Part shown: piece after piece, positions 11,166 to 23,351 of the stretch | How the letters are laid out: every line of letters begins with the position of its first letter | Numbering within the stretch: position 1 is the first letter of the stretch | NCBI GenBank assembly: GCA_021613375.1 | Contig: CM038716.1 | Location: 12,123,774 to 12,187,773, forward strand | Reading direction: 5' to 3' | Length of the DNA stretch: 64,000 bases | Origin: Megaleporinus macrocephalus | Lineage: Eukaryota; Chordata; Actinopteri; Characiformes; Anostomidae | Notes under the pieces: generated by a model | The model's database searches: none | The model's input: only the letters and a program-made list of their open reading frames with translations | What the model was told of the DNA's origin: nothing | Position numbers and translations under genes: made by a program

Positions 11166-11902
11166 CCTAAAAAATTCAACAAAAAATCAATGTTCTAGTG
11201 CTAATTTCATGTTAGGTTGAGTATAATTTTCTCCTGAACGCTTGCAAACTAAATTCACCCAGGACGTCAAACCCGCTGTCCCAGTCGGGTGGTGTGGGAA
11301 ATTCCCCCTGGTGGATCTGCTGAGCTTGCACTCCGTGTCACGGCCAAGGCGTTGATTTGCGCTCCGCTGTTAGCGGACTCTTGAAGCATGGCATTACCAT
11401 TTTATTCACCAGTGATCCTCCATTAAAGTTTCCATCAGGGCGAATGACTTTACAGGCAGTTTGAGCCTCCGCTAGCCGCACGTGCCGGCGCCCACACTTG
11501 GCTCGTACTGTACCGCTCTGATGCCTGGATGCACCTGAATCAGTGTCGGCGGCTCATTACTGAAGCTCAGTTCTGAGGTTTTGGCGTACGGACTCAGGTT
11601 CATTTCCAAGCAGTGAGGCTCAAATCTGCACACGTATGAACTTATTTGCAAAATGAATAAATAAATAAATACCTGGCCAAGTCAAAAGTTTGGGGACACA
11701 TCTCTGAATGTATGGTTTTAGATTCTAGAGACGTTTTGATCTTAACGCGTTGAAAGACAAACGACGTTGAACATATTATATTGTTATGTACGTATGTTAT
11801 TGATTGTCAAGATATCAACTCGGTTTCAACTCCAGATTATCATTTTATTGAGTTTTCAATTGAAAGCATTGCCAGGAAATGCTAACATTCTGATCAAACG
11901 AA
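11166..11902. other. low-copy stretch, no gene seen
   Basis: 11240-11640 is GC-balanced and non-repetitive without a coding signature. A short AAAT run lies at about 11652-11672. Confidence 0.45.
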
Positions 11903-12007
11903 ACCTAACCCTAACACTAACACTAACCTAACCCTAACCCTAACTCTAACCCTAACCTAACCCTAACTCTAACCCTAACCTAACCCTAACCTAACCCTAA
12001 CCCTAAA
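11903..12007. repeat. interstitial telomeric repeat
   Basis: About 105 bases of CCCTAA-type repeats with variants CCTAA, CACTAA and CTCTAA, the complement of the vertebrate telomere unit TTAGGG. The interruptions show it is old or was laid down imperfectly. It ends at CCCTAAACTTGCACAC. Confidence 0.93.
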
Positions 12008-12817
12008 CTTGCACACACTGCTTTACAAAAAGTGAAACATACAATAGACAAGGGAAGAGAGGGGGAGGGGAGGAAACAAAAACAAAACAATTAAAAAAAT
12101 AATAACAATTAATCAATCAATCTTTATTTTCACTCAGGTGTACATTGAGGGAGACCCTCATTTACAATGTCGCTGAGCTTTATAATTATTAAACAAAAAG
12201 GAATTGAAAATAAACTAAAATAATTTTTAATGAGTACTTAAAAGAAACAATAAGAACAGAATTTTTTTGGGAAAATTCGTAAAAAAACAACAAATAAAAA
12301 CTGAATAAAAAACTAAAATCAGGAATAAGACAAAGATAAAAATAAGTCAATAAAAGTAAATATAAATATAGTAGTAAAACATGAAATAGTAAAAGAAATA
12401 ATAATAATAATAATTATAATAATAATAATAATAGAGTAATACAAATAAAAAAATCAATGAATGAATGGTAAAAGGAAATAAAAATAAAAATAAATAAATA
12501 AACTGAACATTAAAATCATACTGTTAACTAAAATTAAATAAAACACTGGCAGGTCGCAATGACGAGAGCTGAGCTTTGATGTTTACTGCAGTGAGTTCCT
12601 GCTCGCTGGTGCACTGTAGCTAAAAGCAAATAAATAAATAAATAAATAAATAAATAAATAGATCCACTTCTATATTGAAACAATTAAAACGTCCTGCACT
12701 GTAGAAAGAATTGACTGATCCAGTCTGTCCAACAATTTAAAAGAAAGCTTTAATAAGCAGCCATGCTTTGTGCAGTTTTTTAATCAGAAGCGCAGATTCT
12801 GTAAAAACTACAGATCA
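12008..12817. other. A-rich region with simple repeats
   Basis: Dominated by A on the plus strand, with AAT runs (12397-12432), AAAT runs (12480-12505 and 12628-12660) and no coding signature. The bases 12118-12175 resemble the 3' end of some fish retroelements, but the match is from memory and weak. Confidence 0.5.
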
Positions 12818-13660
12818 TTTCCGTAATTTTCTCCCATAGAAAATGAATAGGATGGAAAAATGCACACCAATCTACTAAACTTCTGCTCCACCCACTGACA
12901 CTGTTTCATATACACTGACTCAGGGCGGACCCCCGACCACGACTGCAGTGATGGTTGTACCCGCACTCGTCTGTTTGTCGTTTTATTTCCATCCCTCTTT
13001 TTCTCCCATAGAGTCCCATTCATTATTAGTCACATCCAAAATCTCAAGTTTAATTTAACCTACAGTCTCCAAACTGCCTCACTGTACTCACTCAGAGCAG
13101 ATCCATAAACTCTAATCCACAGACATACTGACCTGCACTCCTCTATTTGTTGTTTATTCATCCCTCGTTCCTCCCATAGGGTCCCATTCATTTTCCACGA
13201 ACGCAAACATTATGGTTTCATTTGACCTTCAACCTCCAAACTCTCTGTACTCAATCAGAGCAGACCCCCAAACTCTAATCCACAGACATACTGACCCACA
13301 CTCCTCTGTTTGTCATTTATTCATCCCTCGTTCCTCCCATAGAGTCCTATTCATTTTTAGTCACATCCAAAACCTTATGGTTTCATTTAAACTACAGCCT
13401 CCAAACTCTCTGTACTCACTCTGAGCAGACCCCCAAACTCTAATCCACAGACATACTCACCCACACTCCTTTATTTGATGTTTATTCATCCCTCGTTCTT
13501 CCCATAGGGTCCCATTCATTTTCAGTCACATCCAAAACCTCATGGTTTAATTTAACCTACAGCCTCCAAACTCTCTGTACTCACTCTGAGCAGACCCCCA
13601 AACACTAATCCACACACATACTGACCTACACTCCTCTATTTGTCGTTTATTCAAAACCAT
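12818..13660 (+). repeat. ~164-bp satellite (B), block 1
   Basis: About five units. The phrase CCTCGTTCCTCCCATAG recurs at 13163, 13326 and 13491, a spacing of 163 to 165 bases, followed each time by a run with AACCTACAGCCTCCAAACT and CTCAGAGCAGACCCCCAAAC. The first unit is a variant with GACCCCCGACCACGACTG. The same satellite is found reversed at 30470-31735 and forward at 32390-32882 and 39955-41640. Confidence 0.9.
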
Positions 13661-14630
13661 CCTGAGTGATGAACAGTGAGATAAACACAGAATAATTGAG
13701 ATTTTATGAATTATATTTTTTTAGTAGTTTGAACAAACAGTTAACGATCATATTATAATTATTACTCACATGTGCGATGCTGGGATTGGCTCCAGCCGCC
13801 CCCCATGACCCCGACTAGTGGGATTAAGCGGCAGGTAATGAATGGATGGAAACTTACATGAGCTGTTTGGCGCCGATATGTTAAATACATATGAACTTTG
13901 TTGAAGGTTTTCACTTCCCTGTAGCTCCAGATGGCTTAATGTTGGTTCCTGCTCAGTAAATGTATCTGCTGAGGACCTGGACTGTGTTTCATTGAGGGCG
14001 TTGTTGAGTGACCACTGTAGAAGAGCTGGGAAGAGCAAGCGTTCACCTTGAGGGTCTCTCTATCATTTAGCTATGGTAGTTCAGTGATGCCTTTACATTC
14101 AATACATCACTCAGCCAACGTCCCCACAGCACCTGCCTCATAGTAGCTCCCCCAACACATCTTCATCAGGAGTTACATCATCAGGAGGCTGTTTAAACTC
14201 TCGCTCTGGACATACTGTGGCTTCGTTTATGTGGTTCAGCCAATCAGGCCAGTCGTTAGGAGGCAGGCTGGGTTTGCCCGAGGGTCAGTATTTCTATTGG
14301 GAGTAATTATCATGCGTGATGCGTCCCTGACTAGGTGTGTCCAAACATGTGACCGGTGCTGCGTAACACTGCCTTGAACTGACAAACAATTGCCAGTGGC
14401 CTCTAATTACAATGCAATTATCAATGTGGCTAATTACAGTTATCACGTATCCATTAATCTGGTATTATCTGTGCTTTGACTTTGAGTTAATGTGTGATGA
14501 ACTGCCGGATGGTGATAATTATACGGTATCTCGGCGTCCGGGGAAGTGGGTCAGGTCTCCCACACATGAGGGGACACACATATGTAGACACCGATGGCTT
14601 GAAATTGCTGAAAGCTGTCTGTAGGTATAT
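13661..14630. other. low-copy stretch with one LINE tail fragment
   Basis: Apart from the LINE-tail-like piece at 13768-13855, nothing is recognised. The frames at 13766-14038 and 14412-14624 lack any family signature. Confidence 0.4.
13768..13855 (+). mobile_element. L2-like LINE 3' tail fragment
   Basis: Contains GATGCTGGGATTGGCTCCAG, then CCCCCATGACCCCGAC, GGATTAAGCGG and a terminal AATGAATGGATGGA. This succession is characteristic of 3' ends of L2-type LINEs of fish (from memory). No coding part accompanies it. Confidence 0.55.
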
Positions 14631-14676
14631 ATAGGACACTGCTGTCTGGATAGTTTTGGTTGGTGGACGATTCTTA

Positions 14677-14700
14677 TTATATATATATATATATATATAC
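14677..14700. repeat. TA microsatellite in fold-back element
   Basis: Pure TA run at the point where GTTGGTGGACGATTC is followed by the next arm. A second TA run sits at the same relative position at 15200-15274. Confidence 0.9.
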
Positions 14701-14919
14701 CTACTGTCCATTGTCCACTGTCCCACTTACTGACTGTTCTTCAATTGTTAGGACCACCACAGAGCAGGTACTATTAGGGAGGTGGGTCATTCTCAGCACC
14801 GCAGTGACACTCACATGGTGGTGGTGTGGTAGTGTGTGTTGTGCTTGTGTAAGTGGATCAGACGCAGCAGTGCTCCCTCTCACTGACCACTCTATTAGAC
14901 ACTTCTAGTCTACCTTGTA

Positions 14920-15125
14920 CTTCCTCTAACTGGTCACGTTATTAGAAACATCTACCGTTTACTGCCACAAACTGGCCACTTTATTAGAAACACCAACCTT
15001 GTACTTCCACTAACTGGCCACTTTATTAGAAACATCTATCTTGTACTTCTGCTAACTGGCCACTTTATTAGAAACATCTACCTTGTGCTTCCACAAACTG
15101 GCCACTTTATTAGACACTTCTAGTC
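14920..15125 (+). repeat. 42-bp satellite (E), founding-type short array
   Basis: About five units with TGGCCACTTTATTAGAAAC, entered from fold-back element sequence at 14878-14925 (CACTGACCACTCTATTAGAC) and left into the same element at 15110-15140 (TAGACACTTCTAGTC, then GGACACAGGACG). The unit is thus embedded in the element and resembles its interior. Confidence 0.88.
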
Positions 15126-15199
15126 TTTCATTAGGGGACACAGGACGTCGCCCACAGGACACTGTTGTCTGGATAGTTTTGGTTGGTGGACGATTCCCA

Positions 15200-15221
15200 T
15201 TATATATATATATATAATATA

Positions 15222-15274
<53 letters not shown>
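15200..15274. repeat. TA microsatellite
   Basis: About 75 bases of TA with three small interruptions, in the fold-back element. Confidence 0.9.
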
Positions 15275-15277
<3 letters not shown>

Positions 15278-15770
15278 ACCCCCACAGAGCAAGTAATATT
15301 AGGCACACTGACATGGTGATGGTGTGTTAGTAGTGTGTATTGTGCTGGTGTGAGTGGATCAGACACAGCAGTGCTGCTGCTGGAGTGTTTAAACACCGTG
15401 TCCACTCACTGTCCACTCTATTAGACACTCCTACTACTTGCTGGGTCCACCTTGTAGATGTAAAGTCAGAGACAGTAGCTCATCTGCTGCTGCACAGTTT
15501 GTGTTCCTCTAGTCCTTCATCGGTGGACACAGGACGCCGCCCACAGGACACTGCTGTCTGGATAGTTTTGGTTGGTGTACGATTCTCAGTCCAGCAGTGA
15601 CACTGAGGTGTTTCAACACTGCAGCAGCAGCACTGCTGTGTCTGATCCACTCACACCAGCACAACACTCACTAACACACCAGTGTCCCTGCAGTGATCAG
15701 AATGACCCACCTCCCTAATAGTACCTGCTCTGTGGGGGTCCGGTGGGGGTCCTGTGGGGGTCTTGACGAG

Positions 15771-16494
15771 ATACTCATCATTCATTCCGCTGATATAATT
15801 CCACCATAGTCATATGTTTTTGGACACACTTCTCCATCCTATATCATATATACTAGCAACCTTAGCTGTAGTGGTCAGCATTGCAGTGGCCTTATAACAC
15901 CTCATTACCACCTGGGGCGTCCAGTTTGAAGGGGGACACAAGGGGACGCCTCGTCCTCTTTGTAGAACTGTCATTGTTTTTATATTCCAGCTATTAGTTA
16001 TACATGACTTACTTGGCTGTTGCAGCAATTTGTCTTTCGTCCCCCCGTCCCGCACTGCAGTCACGTTTGAAGGATGGTGAATCCATACGGGCTCACATGG
16101 GATATTAGACCCCAGCGACTGACCGTATCTGGACTCCCTCTGCTTATTTCATCAGGAGTGGCAGACCTGCACACTCGACCACGGATGACTCTAGCATGTT
16201 GGTCTCTTTGCTCCAGAATCGATACTGCAGAATGTCTCCTGGTCTCATGCCTGAGGAGATGGATGTGTATTCGGGACGGGGACCGTGTCGCGGGAAATAG
16301 CCCGTGTAGTGCCGAGACGTGACTGGCCATCCATCACAACCTCAGCTTTAAAGGATTAGCTTAGCAGAGCAATCAAATTCAGTTCTCACCCGTAAACTAA
16401 CGTGGCTGATCAGCCAGGACCTGCGTGGTGTCTTCGTTTTGGAGCTACAAGACCAGCGTAGTTAACGAGCACTGGAGGAGGACATCGTCACTGT
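15771..16494. other. low-copy stretch, no gene seen
   Basis: Non-repetitive with open frames on both strands at 16061-16330 that mirror each other. No motif supports coding. Confidence 0.4.
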
Positions 16495-16560
16495 TCATAC
16501 ACAAACAGACCAAAACCATCCTTCACTTTCAATGTAGGTCAATGGAACCAGAATTTTTTT
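16495..16560 (-). repeat. dispersed repeat (J), partial copy
   Basis: Contains, on the minus strand, GGTTCCATTGACCTACATTG followed by AAAGTGAAGGATGGTTTTGG. It leads directly into the first large 42-bp array. Other copies: 4935-5010, 17940-18095, 30345-30475, 57838-57975, 58940-59140. Confidence 0.6.
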
Positions 16561-16561
16561 A

Positions 16562-17915
16562 CATTGTGCTTCCTCTAACTGGCCACTTTATTAGAAACAC
16601 CAAGCCTGTGCTTCCATTAACAGGCCACTTTATTAGAAACATCTATCTTGTACTTCCACAAACTGGCCACTTTATTTGAAACACCTACCTTGTGCTTCCA
16701 CTAACTGGCCACTTTATTAGAAACATCTACCTTGTGCTTCCACAAACTGGCCACTTTATTTGAAACACCTACCTTGTGCTTCCACTAACTGGCCACTTTA
16801 TTAGAAACACCAAGCTTGTGCTTCCATTAACAGGCCACTTTATTAGAAACATCTATCTTGTACTTCTGCTAACTGGCCACTTTATTAGAAACATCGACCT
16901 TGTGCTTCCACAAACTGGCCACTTTATTTGAAACACCTACCTTGTGCTTCCAATAACTGGCCACTTTATTAGAAACACCTACCTAGTACTTCCAGAAACT
17001 GGCCATTTTATTAGAAACACCAACTTTTTATTCCACAAACTGGCCACTTTATTAGAAACACCTACCTTGTACTTCCACTAACTGGCCACATTATTAGAAA
17101 CACCTACCTTGTACTTACGCTAACTGGCCACTTTATTAGAAACACCTACCTTGTACTTCCGCTAACTGTCCACTTTATTAGAAACATCTACCTTGTGCTT
17201 CCATTTACAGGCCACTTTATTAGAAACATCGACCTTGTGCTTCCACTAACTGGCCACTTTATTAGAAACATCTACCTTGTGCTTCCATTTACAGGCCACT
17301 TTATTAGAAACACCAACCTTGTACTTCCACTAACTGGCCATTTTATTAGAAACACCAAACTTGTGCTTCCATTAACAGGCCACTTTATTAGAAACATTTA
17401 CCTTGTACTTCCACAAACTGGCCACTTTATTAGAAACACCCTTGTACTTCCACTAACTGGCCACTTTATTAGAAACATCTACCTTGTACTCCCACTAACT
17501 GACCACTTTATAAGAAACATCTACCTTGTGCTTCCATTAACTGGCCACTTTATTAGAAACACCAACCTTCTACTTCTACAAACTGGCCACTTCATTAGAA
17601 ACACCAACCTTTCACTTCCACAAACTGGACACTTTATTAGAAACACCAACCTTTTACTTCCACTAACTGGCCACTTTATTAGAAACATCTACCTTTTATT
17701 TCCAGAAACTGGCCACTTTATTTGAAACACCTACCTTGTACTTCCACTTACTGGCCACTTTATTAGAAACACCAACTTTGTACTTCCACTAACTGGCCAG
17801 TTTCTTTGAAACACCTACCTCGTGCTTACACAAACTGGACACATTATTAGAAACACCAATCTTTTATTCCACAAACTGGCCACTTTATTAGAAACACCTA
17901 CTTTTACTGTCCAAA
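16562..17915 (+). repeat. 42-bp satellite (E), array 1
   Basis: About 32 units of ACTTCCACTAACTGGCCACT followed by TTATTAGAAACACCTACCTT-GT. Because 42 is divisible by three, one frame reads as an endless LPLTGHFIRNTYLV peptide (17195-17725); this is an array by-product and not a gene. Variants (AAACTGG, TTAACAGG, TTTGAAACACC) are mixed with no strict order. Confidence 0.95.
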
Positions 17916-17939
17916 GAAAAACAAGTGTCTCTGAAATGT

Positions 17940-18095
17940 TTTACATAAGAGGCCAAAAACATCCTTCACTTTTAATGTAAATCAATAGAACTAAGCTTCT
18001 TTGGAGCATTTCTATTGGTCCGTTCATCATCAAACTTTCAAAAGATATAAACAGCTGCTGTGTTCAAATGATGCAGAACAATAAAAATGGTAAAA
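17940..18095 (-). repeat. dispersed repeat (J)
   Basis: Fuller copy of family J: AATAGAAATGCTCCAAAGAA on the minus strand next to the GTTCTATTGATTTACATTAA part and AGTGAAGGATGTTTTTGGCC. It directly abuts the 3' edge of 42-bp array 1, as the copy at 16495-16560 abuts its 5' edge. Confidence 0.7.
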
Positions 18096-18850
18096 ATTAT
18101 TTGGACAGCGACAACATGAGGGTACACCTGAATCGCAAACTGCGTTTACAGTGGTATACAACATATAGCTGTATTGGAGCTGTAGAGATGGTGACCCCTG
18201 GTTCCACTGACCACCACTGAAATGAAGACGTTGCCAGGTTACCCCAAATTGAAGCATTGATGGAAAGGGATGGAGCTCCTTTTTGCAGTTGTTGTATTGT
18301 GAACCACCCACAGTCTTTACTGTGATAATAACGATGCCCCCCCACCAAACCAGCACCTTTAAAATTTCATGTTTTTTTTCTCCAATCATATACGTGTAAA
18401 CATATAGGAGGCCTGAACGTGTCAGCTCAACACAAAGAGCCCGGGGCTGATGGGGAAGGAGGGACATCTCCGGTTCCTCTAAGCTGAAGGATTTGACGGC
18501 CTTCTCTGAGTCTCACTCGAGCAGGATGGAGGTGGGAGCTGCTCAGGCCTGCCAAAAGCCCGGGCGGGATTTAGCATGCAGGGGAACTCGCTTCTTCCGA
18601 AAGCGGTTTTGTGTTTCCTTGATTTTACGGCACTCGCTACGATGCGAAACACTCCCGAGACCACCTCAGTGTTCATCCACGCGCTGATGGAAGCCGTAAC
18701 AAAAACGTAAATGATTTAGTTCTTCAACGCCTGGAGGTATTATTGTCTGGCCTTTATACATCCAACTTACATCACAAACACTTCATATGGCGCCGCCCTG
18801 CTGGTCAGCACTGTCCTTCCCATATTTACACTGATATTTCACTTTATTAC
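18096..18850. other. island between 42-bp arrays, no gene seen
   Basis: Non-repetitive and GC-balanced (18400-18720 especially). Open frames on both strands (18030-18467, 18479-18687) have no recognisable domain and overlap each other. Confidence 0.45.
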
Positions 18851-21575
18851 AACCAAATACTTCCACAAACTGGCCACTTTATTAGAAACAAACACCTTCT
18901 ACTTCCACAAACTGGCCACATTATTAGAAACACCCACCTTCTACTTCCACAAACTGGCCACTTTATTAGAAACACCAACCTTTTACTTCCACAAACTGGC
19001 CTCTTTATTAGAAACACCCACCTTGTACTTCCACAAACTGGCCACATTATTAGAAACACCCACCTTGTATTTCCACAAACTGGCCACATTATTAGAAATA
19101 CCCACCTTGTACTTTCACTAACTGGCCACTTTATTAGAAACACCAACCTGTTACTTCGAAAAACTGGCCACTTTATTAGAAACACCGACCTTGTACTTCC
19201 ATTAACTGGCCACTTTATTTGAAACACCAACCTTGTACTTTCACTAACTGGCCACTTTATTAGAAACACTCACCTCTTACTTCCACAAACTGGCCACTTT
19301 ATTAGAAACACCAACCTTGTACTTCCATTAACTGGCCACTTTATTTGAAACACCAACCTTGTACTTTCACTAACTGGCCACTTTATTAGAAACACTCACC
19401 TCTTACTTCCACAAACTGGCCACTTTATTAGAAACACCAACATTGTACTTTCACTAACTGGCCACATTATTAGAAATACCCACCTTGTACTTCCACAAAC
19501 TGGCCACTTTATTAGAAACACCAACCTTGTACTTCCATTAACTGGCCACTTTATTTGAAACACCAACCTTGTACTTTCACTAACTGGCCACTTTATTAGA
19601 AACACTCACCTCTTACTTCCACAAACTGCACACTTTATTAGAAACACCAACCTTGTACTTCCACAAACTGGCCACTTTATTAGAAACACCAACCTGTTAC
19701 TTCGAAAAACTGGCCACTTTATTAGAAACACCAACCTGTTACTTCGAAAAACTGGCCACTTTATTAGAAACACCAACCTGTTACTTCGAAAAACTGGCCA
19801 CTTTATTAGAAACACCAACCTTGTACTTTGACCAACTGGCGACTTTATTAGAAACACCAACCTGTTACTTCCACTGACTGGCCAATTTATTAGAAACACC
19901 TACTTTGCACTTCTACTAACTGGCCACTTTATTAGAAACAGCTACCTTATACTTCGACCAACTGGCCACTTTATTGGAAACACCGACCTTGTACATTCAC
20001 TAACTGGCCAATTTATTAGAAACACCTACCTTGCACTTCTACTAACTGGCCACATTATTAGAAACACTCACCTTGTACTTTACAAACTGGCCACTTTATT
20101 AGAAACACCAACCCTGTACTTTGACTAACTGGCCACTTTATTGGAAACACCAACCTTGTGCTTCCACCAAGAGACTACTTTATTGGAAACACTCACCTCC
20201 TACTTCCACAAATTGGCCACTTTATTAGAAACACCTACCTTGTACTTCCACTAACTGGACACTTTATTAGAAACACGTACCTTGTACTTCCATTAACTGG
20301 CCACTTTACTAGAAACACCTACCTTGTGCTTACACAAACTGGCCACTTTATTAGAAACACCCAACTTGTACTTTCACTAACTGGCCACTTTATTAGAAAC
20401 ACTAACCTTGTACTTCTACAAACTGGCCACTTTATTAGAAACACCAACCTTATACTTCTACTAACTGGCCACTTTATTAGAAACAACAATCTTGTACTTG
20501 TACTAACTGGCCACTTTATTAGGAACACCCACCTTGTACTTCCACTGACTGGCCAATTTATTAGAAACACCTACCTTGCACTTCTACTAACTGGCCACTT
20601 TATTAGAAACAGCTACCTTGTACTTCCACTAACTGGCCACTTTATTAGAAACTCCTACCTTGCACTTCTACTAACTGGCCACATTATTAGAAACACTCAC
20701 CTTGTACTTCCACAAGTTTCTAATAAACTGGCCAGTTTATTAGAAACACCAACCTTGTACTTCCACAAACTGGCGACTTTATTAGAAACACCCACCTTGT
20801 ACTTCCACTGACTGGCCAATTTATTAGAAACACCTACCTTGCACTTCTACTAACTGGCCACTTTATTAGAAACAGCTACCTTGTACTTCCACTAACTGGC
20901 CACTTTATTAGAAACTCCTACCTTGCACTTCTACTAACTGGCCACATTATTAGAAACACTCACCTTTTACTTCCACAAACTGGCCAGTTTATTAGAAACA
21001 CCAAGCTTGTACTTCCACCAACAGGCCACTTTATTGGAAACACTCACCTCCTACTTCCACAAATTGGCCACTTTATTAGAAACACCTACCTTGTACTTCC
21101 ACTAACTGGACACTTTATTAGAAACACGTACCTTGTACTTCCATTAACTGGCCACTTTACTAGAAACACCTACCTTGTGCTTACACAAACTGGCCACTTT
21201 ATTAGAAACACCCACTTTGTACTTTCACTAACTGGCCACTTTATTAGAAACACTAACCTTGTACTTCTACAAACTGGACACTTTATTAGAAACACCAACC
21301 TTCTACTTCTACTAACTGGTCACTTTATTAGAAACACCAACCTTGTACTTGTACTAACTGGCCACTTTATTAAAAACACCCACCTTGTACTTCCACTGAC
21401 TGGCCAATTTATTAGAAACACCTACCTTGCACTTCTACTAACTGGCCACTTTATTAGAAACAGCTACCTTGTACTTCCACTAACTGGCCACTTTATTAGA
21501 AACACTCACCTTGTACTTCCACAAACTGGCCACATTATTAGAAACACTCACCTTGTACGTCTATTAACAGGCAGG
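18851..21575 (+). repeat. 42-bp satellite (E), array 2
   Basis: The largest block, about 65 units. Higher-order structure is visible: a segment starting at 20161 (GGAAACACTCACCTCCTACT and the units after it) recurs starting at 21012, an offset of about 851 bases or roughly 20 units. A three-unit block with TTTGAAACACCAACC and ACTCACCTCTTACTTCCAC recurs around 19200, 19320 and 19540. Four consecutive near-identical CTGTTACTTCGAAAAACTGG units lie at 19690-19800. Long open frames on both strands follow from the period. Confidence 0.95.
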
Positions 21576-22204
21576 CATGTGCAGCTCTCCTGCTGGTGTC
21601 TGTGTTGCGGTGGGCAATAGAGAGAGCAGAAAGAGGTCAAGTAGGACCACCGCTGCTGCTGTTGTAGACCAGAGTAGAGAGAGACCCTCATCTGGAGACG
21701 AGGACGTGACCTTGAGGGAGGACTGGCAGCTCACGCTCGCCTGCAGTTTGTGTGTTACTGGAACAGAAGACCCTCTGTAACCCCTTCTGTACGTGCCTAC
21801 GAGGGGACTTCGATGACCTGCCTGCTATCCCGACTAGCCAGGTCTCTACTGCTGCCGTGTTCAATAGAATAGCTTTCATCCGAAGCGCTATGTTTCCTGT
21901 GTCTTCTCGTCTTCTTAGCCTGTGCTGATGCCTCAACACAGTCAGGCCCTGAGAATGACCCAGGATTAGATACACGGTTAATTAAGTACCCAGTCCGTGC
22001 CTTGTTTTACTTACTCCACCAGATCCCTCTCTCGGTGGGCGAGTATCATTAGGCTGATCATGGCTCTCCATGTGCTCCACAAGCTCTGCTTTATTTCTTC
22101 GTGTTGCTAAGCGTTGCCGTGGTATTTCATCATCACAACCAAGCTGCTGATGCTGTGTTCAGCAGTGCTTTCTAGTAGCCCTTTAAATGTTCCATATTTC
22201 TACT
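21576..22204. other. island between 42-bp arrays, no gene seen
   Basis: Low-copy sequence with no coding signature; its left junction is abrupt (TATTAACAGGCAGGCATGTG). Confidence 0.45.
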
Positions 22205-23330
22205 GATATTCCACTAACTGGCCACTTTATTAGAAACACTCACCTTCCACTTCCACTAACTGGCCACTTTATAAGAAACACTGACCTCTTACTTCCACTA
22301 ACTGGCCACTTTATTAGAAACACCACCCCTTACTTCCACAAACTGGAAACTTTATTGAAAACACCCACCTTTTGCTTCCACTAACTGGCCACTTTATTAG
22401 AAACACCCACCTCTTACTTCCACTAACTGGCCACTTTATCAGAAAAACTGACCTCTTACTTCCACTTACTGGCCACTTTATTAGAAACACTCACCTCTTA
22501 CTTCCACTAATTGGCCACTTTATTAGAAACACCTACCTTGTATTTCCACTAACTGGCCACTTTAAAAGAAACATCTATCTTGTACTTTTACTCACTGGCC
22601 ACTTTATTAGAAACACTCACCTCTTACCTCCACTAAGCGGCCACTTTATTTAAAACACCCAACTTTTGCTTCTTCTAACTGGCCACTTTATTAGAAACAC
22701 CCACCTCTTACTTCCACTAACTGGCCACTTTATTAGAAACACTCACCTCTTGCTTTCACTAACTGGCCACTTTATTAGAAACACTCACCTCTTACTTCCA
22801 CAAACTGGGCACTTTATTAGAAACTCCTATCTTCTACTTCCACAAACTGGGCACTTTATTAGAAACTCCTATCTTCTACTTCCACAAACTGGGCACTTTA
22901 TTAGAAACACCAACCTTGTACTTTGACCAACTGGCCACTTTACTGGAAACACCGACCTTGTACTTTCACTAACTGGCCAATTTATTAGAAACACCTACCT
23001 TGCACTCCTACTAACTGACCACATTATTAGAAACAATCACCTCTTACTTCCACTAACTGGCCACTGTATTGGAAACACTCACCTCTTACATCCACTAAGT
23101 GGCCACTTTATTTGAAACACCCAACTTTTGCTTCTTCTAACTGGCCACTTTGTTAGAAACAAATACCTTGTGCTTCCACTAACTGGACATTTTATTGGAA
23201 ACACCTACTTTGTGCTTCCACTAACTGGACATTTTATTGGAAACACCTACTTTGTGCTTCCACTAACTGTCCACTTTATTGGAAACACCTACCTTGTACT
23301 TCCACTTACTGGCCACTTACTGGGGTTTCC
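22205..23330 (+). repeat. 42-bp satellite (E), array 3
   Basis: About 27 units, with sub-blocks of one variant (CACAAACTGGGCACTTTATT three times at 22800-22900; ACATTTTATTGGAAACACC twice at 23188-23250). Its right edge ends in the hairpin at 23302-23351. Confidence 0.95.
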
Positions 23331-23351
23331 GTTAAAGTGGCCAGTGAGTGG
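23302..23351. repeat. hairpin closing the 42-bp array
   Basis: CCACTTACTGGCCACTT (23302-23318) pairs with AAGTGGCCAGTGAGTGG (23335-23351), 16 of 17 positions, around a 16-base loop. The right arm is the only piece of the satellite in inverse orientation. Confidence 0.85.

Larger units (their letters stand above)
14632..15770. mobile_element. fold-back non-autonomous element, rearranged copies
   Basis: A long imperfect palindrome: the left arm (15280-15420, CCCCACAGAGCAAGTAATAT... GTGGATCAGACACAGCAGTG) is the reverse complement of the right arm (15620-15750, CACTGCTGTGTCTGATCCAC ... GTACCTGCTCTGTGGGGGTC). A second, partial copy spans 14632-15200 and is interrupted by a TA run and by 42-bp repeats. 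The family is common in otophysan fish by my recollection; no coding capacity is seen. Confidence 0.75.

Noticed and set aside
17195..22926. Repeat proteins LPLTGHFIRN and FLIKWPVSES types encoded in the 42-bp satellite
   Set aside because: The 42-bp period is 14 codons, so stop-free frames appear on both strands. There is no conserved start, no domain, and the frames break wherever a unit has 40 or 41 bases.
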